64,000 nucleotides of DNA, taken from an uncultured Acetobacteraceae bacterium. Its GTDB lineage: Bacteria > Pseudomonadota > Alphaproteobacteria > Acetobacterales > Acetobacteraceae. This document shows positions 61,367 to 64,000 of this stretch, in pieces. Every line of letters starts with the position of its first letter. Positions within the stretch are counted from its first letter, which is position 1. Position numbers and translations under genes: made by a program. Below the pieces are notes generated by a model. The model did no database searches. It had not been told where the DNA came from and saw only the letters and a list, made by a program, of their open reading frames with translations. Location: assembly GCA_946476985.1 (NCBI GenBank), contig CAMKWS010000007.1:38290-102289 (forward strand), written 5' to 3'.

Positions 61367-62308
61367 TCAAGGAACAGGGGTAATCAGCTCTTGTCCGTTA
61401 AAATGGGCGAGAAGATTATCAATAATATTTTGCCCCATATCGAGCCGGGTCTCGAGCGTTGCGGAGCCTAGATGGGGTTGTAGAGTGACGTTTTTGAGGG
61501 TGAAGAAATCCTCATGGATGCGTGGTTCATTCTGAAAGACATCTAATCCAGCACCAGCGATCGTGTTTGTCCGTAAGGCGGTAAGTAGAGCGGTTTCATC
61601 AATCACGCTGCCACGAGCGATATTAATGAGAACACCGTTCTTACCGAGGGCCTTAAGCACAGAGGCATCTACGATATTAAAGGTATCGGGGTTAGCAGAG
61701 AGAGAAAGTACCAGGATATCTGCCCATTCTGCCAGTTTAGTAAGGTTAGGTTCAAAACGGAGAGGGCTCTGAGGGCGTTCATGCCCACTAAAATAGGCGA
61801 CCTCCATATCACTTGCTACAGCGCGCCGCGCAATGGCTTGCCCAATGCGTCCAAAGCCTGCAATGCCAAGTTTGCGTTTATTAAGTGAGTGGGCAAGTGG
61901 TGGAAGGTCCCCGTTGCGCCAGCGGCCTTGCAGCAAGAAGTCCTCATTCGTGCGGAAGTTGCGTTTTAGGGTGAGGAGCAGCAGCATCGCCATATCTGCA
62001 ACATCATTTGTTGAGATATCGGTCGTTACTGTGACAGGTATCCCGCGTTTATGTGTTTCTGTGAGGTCGATTTTATCTAGCCCAACTCCATTTACGGTGA
62101 TGATCTCTAAAGCTGGGAGGGCTGCCATAATTTCAGGTGCAATACCTGCAGCACCGGAGGTAATAACCGCACGAATATGAGGCGCTATGGGAGCAAGGGC
62201 TTCCTTGGTTGTGAAATTATGTAGCGTAAAATGTTTTTGTAGGGTTTCAAGTGTCGCAGAAGGGAGCGCCTCTAACAGGAGGATGTGTGGCATCTGTGTA
62301 GTGGTCAT
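61367..62308 (-). CDS. D-isomer-specific 2-hydroxyacid dehydrogenase
   Basis: NAD(P)H-dependent reductase of 2-oxoacids. 313 residues: cofactor motif KLGIAGFGRIGQAIARRAVA, catalytic Arg in LINIARGSVIDETALL, Glu in DVFQNEPRIHEDFF and His in VTLQPHLGSATLETR. The size and motifs fit glyoxylate/hydroxypyruvate or 2-ketogluconate reductases; in acetic acid bacteria the latter would fit ketogluconate use (inference). Exact substrate not readable from the sequence. Confidence 0.9.
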   Translation of the reverse strand: MTTTQMPHILLLEALPSATLETLQKHFTLHNFTTKEALAPIAPHIRAVITSGAAGIAPEIMAALPALEIITVNGVGLDKIDLTETHKRGIPVTVTTDISTNDVADMAMLLLLTLKRNFRTNEDFLLQGRWRNGDLPPLAHSLNKRKLGIAGFGRIGQAIARRAVASDMEVAYFSGHERPQSPLRFEPNLTKLAEWADILVLSLSANPDTFNIVDASVLKALGKNGVLINIARGSVIDETALLTALRTNTIAGAGLDVFQNEPRIHEDFFTLKNVTLQPHLGSATLETRLDMGQNIIDNLLAHFNGQELITPVP

Positions 62309-62383
62309 AATGTGTGGGCTCCATCCATGCTTTGATAAAAAGGCAGAGTAAGAGAGGGGAATTAAATTGGAGAAGGGAGAAGT

Positions 62384-62875
62384 TTAGCGTGGTTTTGAGA
62401 ATGTGTCCAAATAGTGTGTAGCTAAGGCTTGGCAGCCTGCTTTTACATCTTGCCACGTGGTTTCAAAGCCTGCTTCAGACCCATAATAGGGGTCAATCAC
62501 ATCTTGCCCGGCTCTTTCTGGTAGTGCGTCTAAGAGAAGGGAAAGTTGGGCTTTACTACCCTCTGGTTGAAGGGTGCGGAGGGCAGTAAGGTGAGAATTA
62601 TCTAGAGCAATAATATAGTCAAACCGCTCAAAATCTTCTTTACGAATTTGCCGAGCACGTAGGGGGTTTGCGTCTAGCCCATGGCGGCGTGCTGTAGCAC
62701 GGGCGCGTGGGTCTGGTCGGTCGCCCTCGTGCCAATTTCCTGTTCCTGCGGAATCAATGTCCAGCATAAGGTTGCGTTTTTCAGCTTCGGCCCGCATGGC
62801 GAGTTCAGCAAGGGGAGAGCGGCAAATATTGCCGGTACAGACAAATAAGAATGAAGGTAAAGAAGGTTGCGTCAT
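62384..62875 (-). CDS. Low-molecular-weight protein-tyrosine phosphatase
   Basis: Cytosolic phosphatase, 163 residues from ATG 62875, which overlaps the stop of the AEC gene (ATGA). P-loop FVCTGNICRSPLAELAMRAE with C13 and R19 (C-x5-R), and the general acid in DVIDPYYGSEAGFE. Physiological substrate unknown; relatives act on bacterial tyrosine kinases or on small phosphate esters. Confidence 0.94.
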   Translation of the reverse strand: MTQPSLPSFLFVCTGNICRSPLAELAMRAEAEKRNLMLDIDSAGTGNWHEGDRPDPRARATARRHGLDANPLRARQIRKEDFERFDYIIALDNSHLTALRTLQPEGSKAQLSLLLDALPERAGQDVIDPYYGSEAGFETTWQDVKAGCQALATHYLDTFSKPR

Positions 62876-63852
62876 GAATGTGTTAACCAAATAAAGAAGG
62901 CAAGCGTGAAGATAGCGCTAGCTGTGCCAAAAAAGAGGACAGATGCAATCTCACGTTCCATAGTGTGATAACGTATAGCGAGAATAACATTCATTGTGGC
63001 ACTTGGCATGGCCATGGTTAGCACAGTTTCTTGAAGTGTAAGGGAAGGGACACGCCATGTGTACGCAATGGCGTAGATCGTTAGTGGAATAACGACATTA
63101 CGGGCGAGTACCATTAGTCCTACCGCAGGGCTAAAACGGACTTGTCGGGCGCATAGCACTACGCCTGAGGCAAAGAGAGCTGTCCCTCCTGTGGCGTGAC
63201 CGAGAAGCTGTAACGAGCCTTTTAAAGAGGCAGGCAGTTGGAAGCCACATAGTACGAGGATGAATGCAAAGAGAGGCGCCCACACAACAGGTTCTTTGCA
63301 TGAGTGTAGTAAATGTCCTGAAAGTTCTCTCATGGTGGTGTGCCACGAAGAGGTTGTATCCTTATGGATATGTTGTCCACGTTGTTGAGCGTGGCTCATG
63401 AGGATAAGTGTAAGGGGGAGCTGGCATAGGTTCATAATCAGCGCAGCAACAGAAATAGGTACAGCGCTAATTGGACCGAAAAGCTGTCCTAGCACGGGGA
63501 TACCAATAAACGGCACAGATGGGCCTGTGATTGTCATGGTGATGAGTGCGGCTTCCCCTTGTTTTATTCTAAAGCCCCAACGGAGTGTACTAAAAATGAT
63601 AATATAGGCCCCCAGCATCGCAATAAGGATGAGTACAGCTAATGGGCCTGCTGATAATACTCTTTCTCGTGGGGTGCTGAGGATTGATGCTAAGAGCGCA
63701 AGCGGAAGGGCATATAGCATTACTAAGCGGATCAATACTCCAGCTTGGTGGGAATCAAAATCACGTCGCCACGCTGCAAGATACCCTAACCCTAATGTCA
63801 CCAAAATGGGCAAGATCGCTTCTATGATGGTCAGGAGGAGGGCTGTCGTCAT
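62872..63852 (-). CDS. AEC family auxin-efflux-type carrier
   Basis: Inner-membrane transporter, 326 residues with about ten hydrophobic segments. Family features: IEAILPILVTLGLGYLAAWR at the start, a duplicated five-helix layout, ARNVVIPLTIYAIAYTW and AMPSATMNVILAIRYHT in the second half. Bacterial relatives carry organic acids such as malate or malonate. Coupled to the phosphatase gene by a 4-base overlap. Confidence 0.9.
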   Translation of the reverse strand: MTTALLLTIIEAILPILVTLGLGYLAAWRRDFDSHQAGVLIRLVMLYALPLALLASILSTPRERVLSAGPLAVLILIAMLGAYIIIFSTLRWGFRIKQGEAALITMTITGPSVPFIGIPVLGQLFGPISAVPISVAALIMNLCQLPLTLILMSHAQQRGQHIHKDTTSSWHTTMRELSGHLLHSCKEPVVWAPLFAFILVLCGFQLPASLKGSLQLLGHATGGTALFASGVVLCARQVRFSPAVGLMVLARNVVIPLTIYAIAYTWRVPSLTLQETVLTMAMPSATMNVILAIRYHTMEREIASVLFFGTASAIFTLAFFIWLTHS

Positions 63853-63916
63853 AGGCGGCTATTGGGTCCTATTACTACGGAGGGATGTTTAGCCTATGAT
63901 GTTTTTATCAATATGC

Positions 63917-63944
63917 AAATAGGCAGCTCTAGGGCTGCCTATTT
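63917..63944 (-). terminator. Terminator of a minus-strand gene entering from the right edge
   Basis: AAATAGGCAGC pairs perfectly with GCTGCCTATTT (11 bp) around a 6-base loop. T residues flank the 3' arm on the minus strand. Confidence 0.75.
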
Positions 63945-64000
63945 AAGGACGTGCATTTAAGATATTGAATAAGGTCCCCCGGCTAAGACTTCTAAGCTTA
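63943..64000 (-). CDS. C-terminal tail of a gene continuing beyond the window
   Basis: On the minus strand an open frame enters from base 64000 and ends with TAA at 63943-63945, giving a tail KLRSLSRGTLFNILNARP directly before a terminator. Too short to identify the protein. Confidence 0.4.
   Translation of the reverse strand, partial: KLRSLSRGTLFNILNARP

Overview
The window reads as a chromosomal segment of a motile alphaproteobacterium, most likely an acetic acid bacterium (Acetobacteraceae). This is inferred from the combination of FlaF- and MotE-type flagellar proteins, a Ros/MucR zinc-finger protein, a large OprB-type sugar porin, a secreted aldose epimerase, and an edd-eda pair. Base composition looks close to half G+C by eye (not computed), with a few very AT-rich gaps. 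I see no rRNA, insertion sequence, prophage or CRISPR array. There is one tRNA gene, tRNA-Thr(TGT).

Region 1 (1-17.2 kb) is a split flagellar locus. It runs: motA 3' end, fliK, flgD and flaF (+); an insert of UDP-galactopyranose mutase, a proline-rich secreted protein (-) and a small ORF (+); a MucR-like regulator with a long N-terminal extension (+); flgE (-); fliE-fliQ-fliR-flhB (-); then a small ORF, a large secreted repeat protein, flgB, flgC and a MotE-like gene (+). fliP, motB, flbT and most ring, rod and flagellin genes are not here.

Region 2 (17.5-26.7 kb) is a complete chemotaxis operon: receptor, STAS protein, cheY, cheA, cheW, cheR, cheB, a second cheY-like gene, cheD and two unrecognised ORFs. 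Gene overlaps and short gaps indicate one transcription unit. The receptor ends in a GWDHF pentapeptide of the xWxxF type that tethers CheR/CheB.

Region 3 (26.7-49 kb) holds mostly housekeeping and envelope genes in short units: OprB porin, PsiE-like protein, tRNA-Thr, mrp plus a small lipoprotein, a DegP-type protease, a DjlA-like J protein, a ribbon-helix-helix protein, a secreted adenosine deaminase with a secreted purine nucleoside permease-like protein, tgt-queA, mlaA-mlaC, secreted galM, cysE, a UbiH-type hydroxylase, glnK-amtB, a secreted cysteine-module protein, ispE and a diverged uracil-DNA glycosylase. Many units end in clear stem-loop terminators.

Region 4 (49-64 kb) has a soluble lytic transglycosylase, the Entner-Doudoroff pair edd-eda, and an overlapping chain of MFS pump, HlyD adaptor, outer-membrane efflux lipoprotein and purH, followed closely by a small secreted protein and nadK. 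It ends with a 2-hydroxyacid dehydrogenase (-), an AEC carrier with a low-molecular-weight phosphatase (-), and the tail of an off-window gene (-).

The best leads are: the unrecognised genes embedded in the motility loci (large repeat protein, N-extended MucR-like regulator, STAS protein, two terminal che ORFs); a Tgt that has lost its three zinc-binding cysteines; a UDG-like protein without the usual cysteine pattern; a hook protein with an internal duplication; the paired exported purine-nucleoside proteins; and several inverted repeats in promoter or leader positions.
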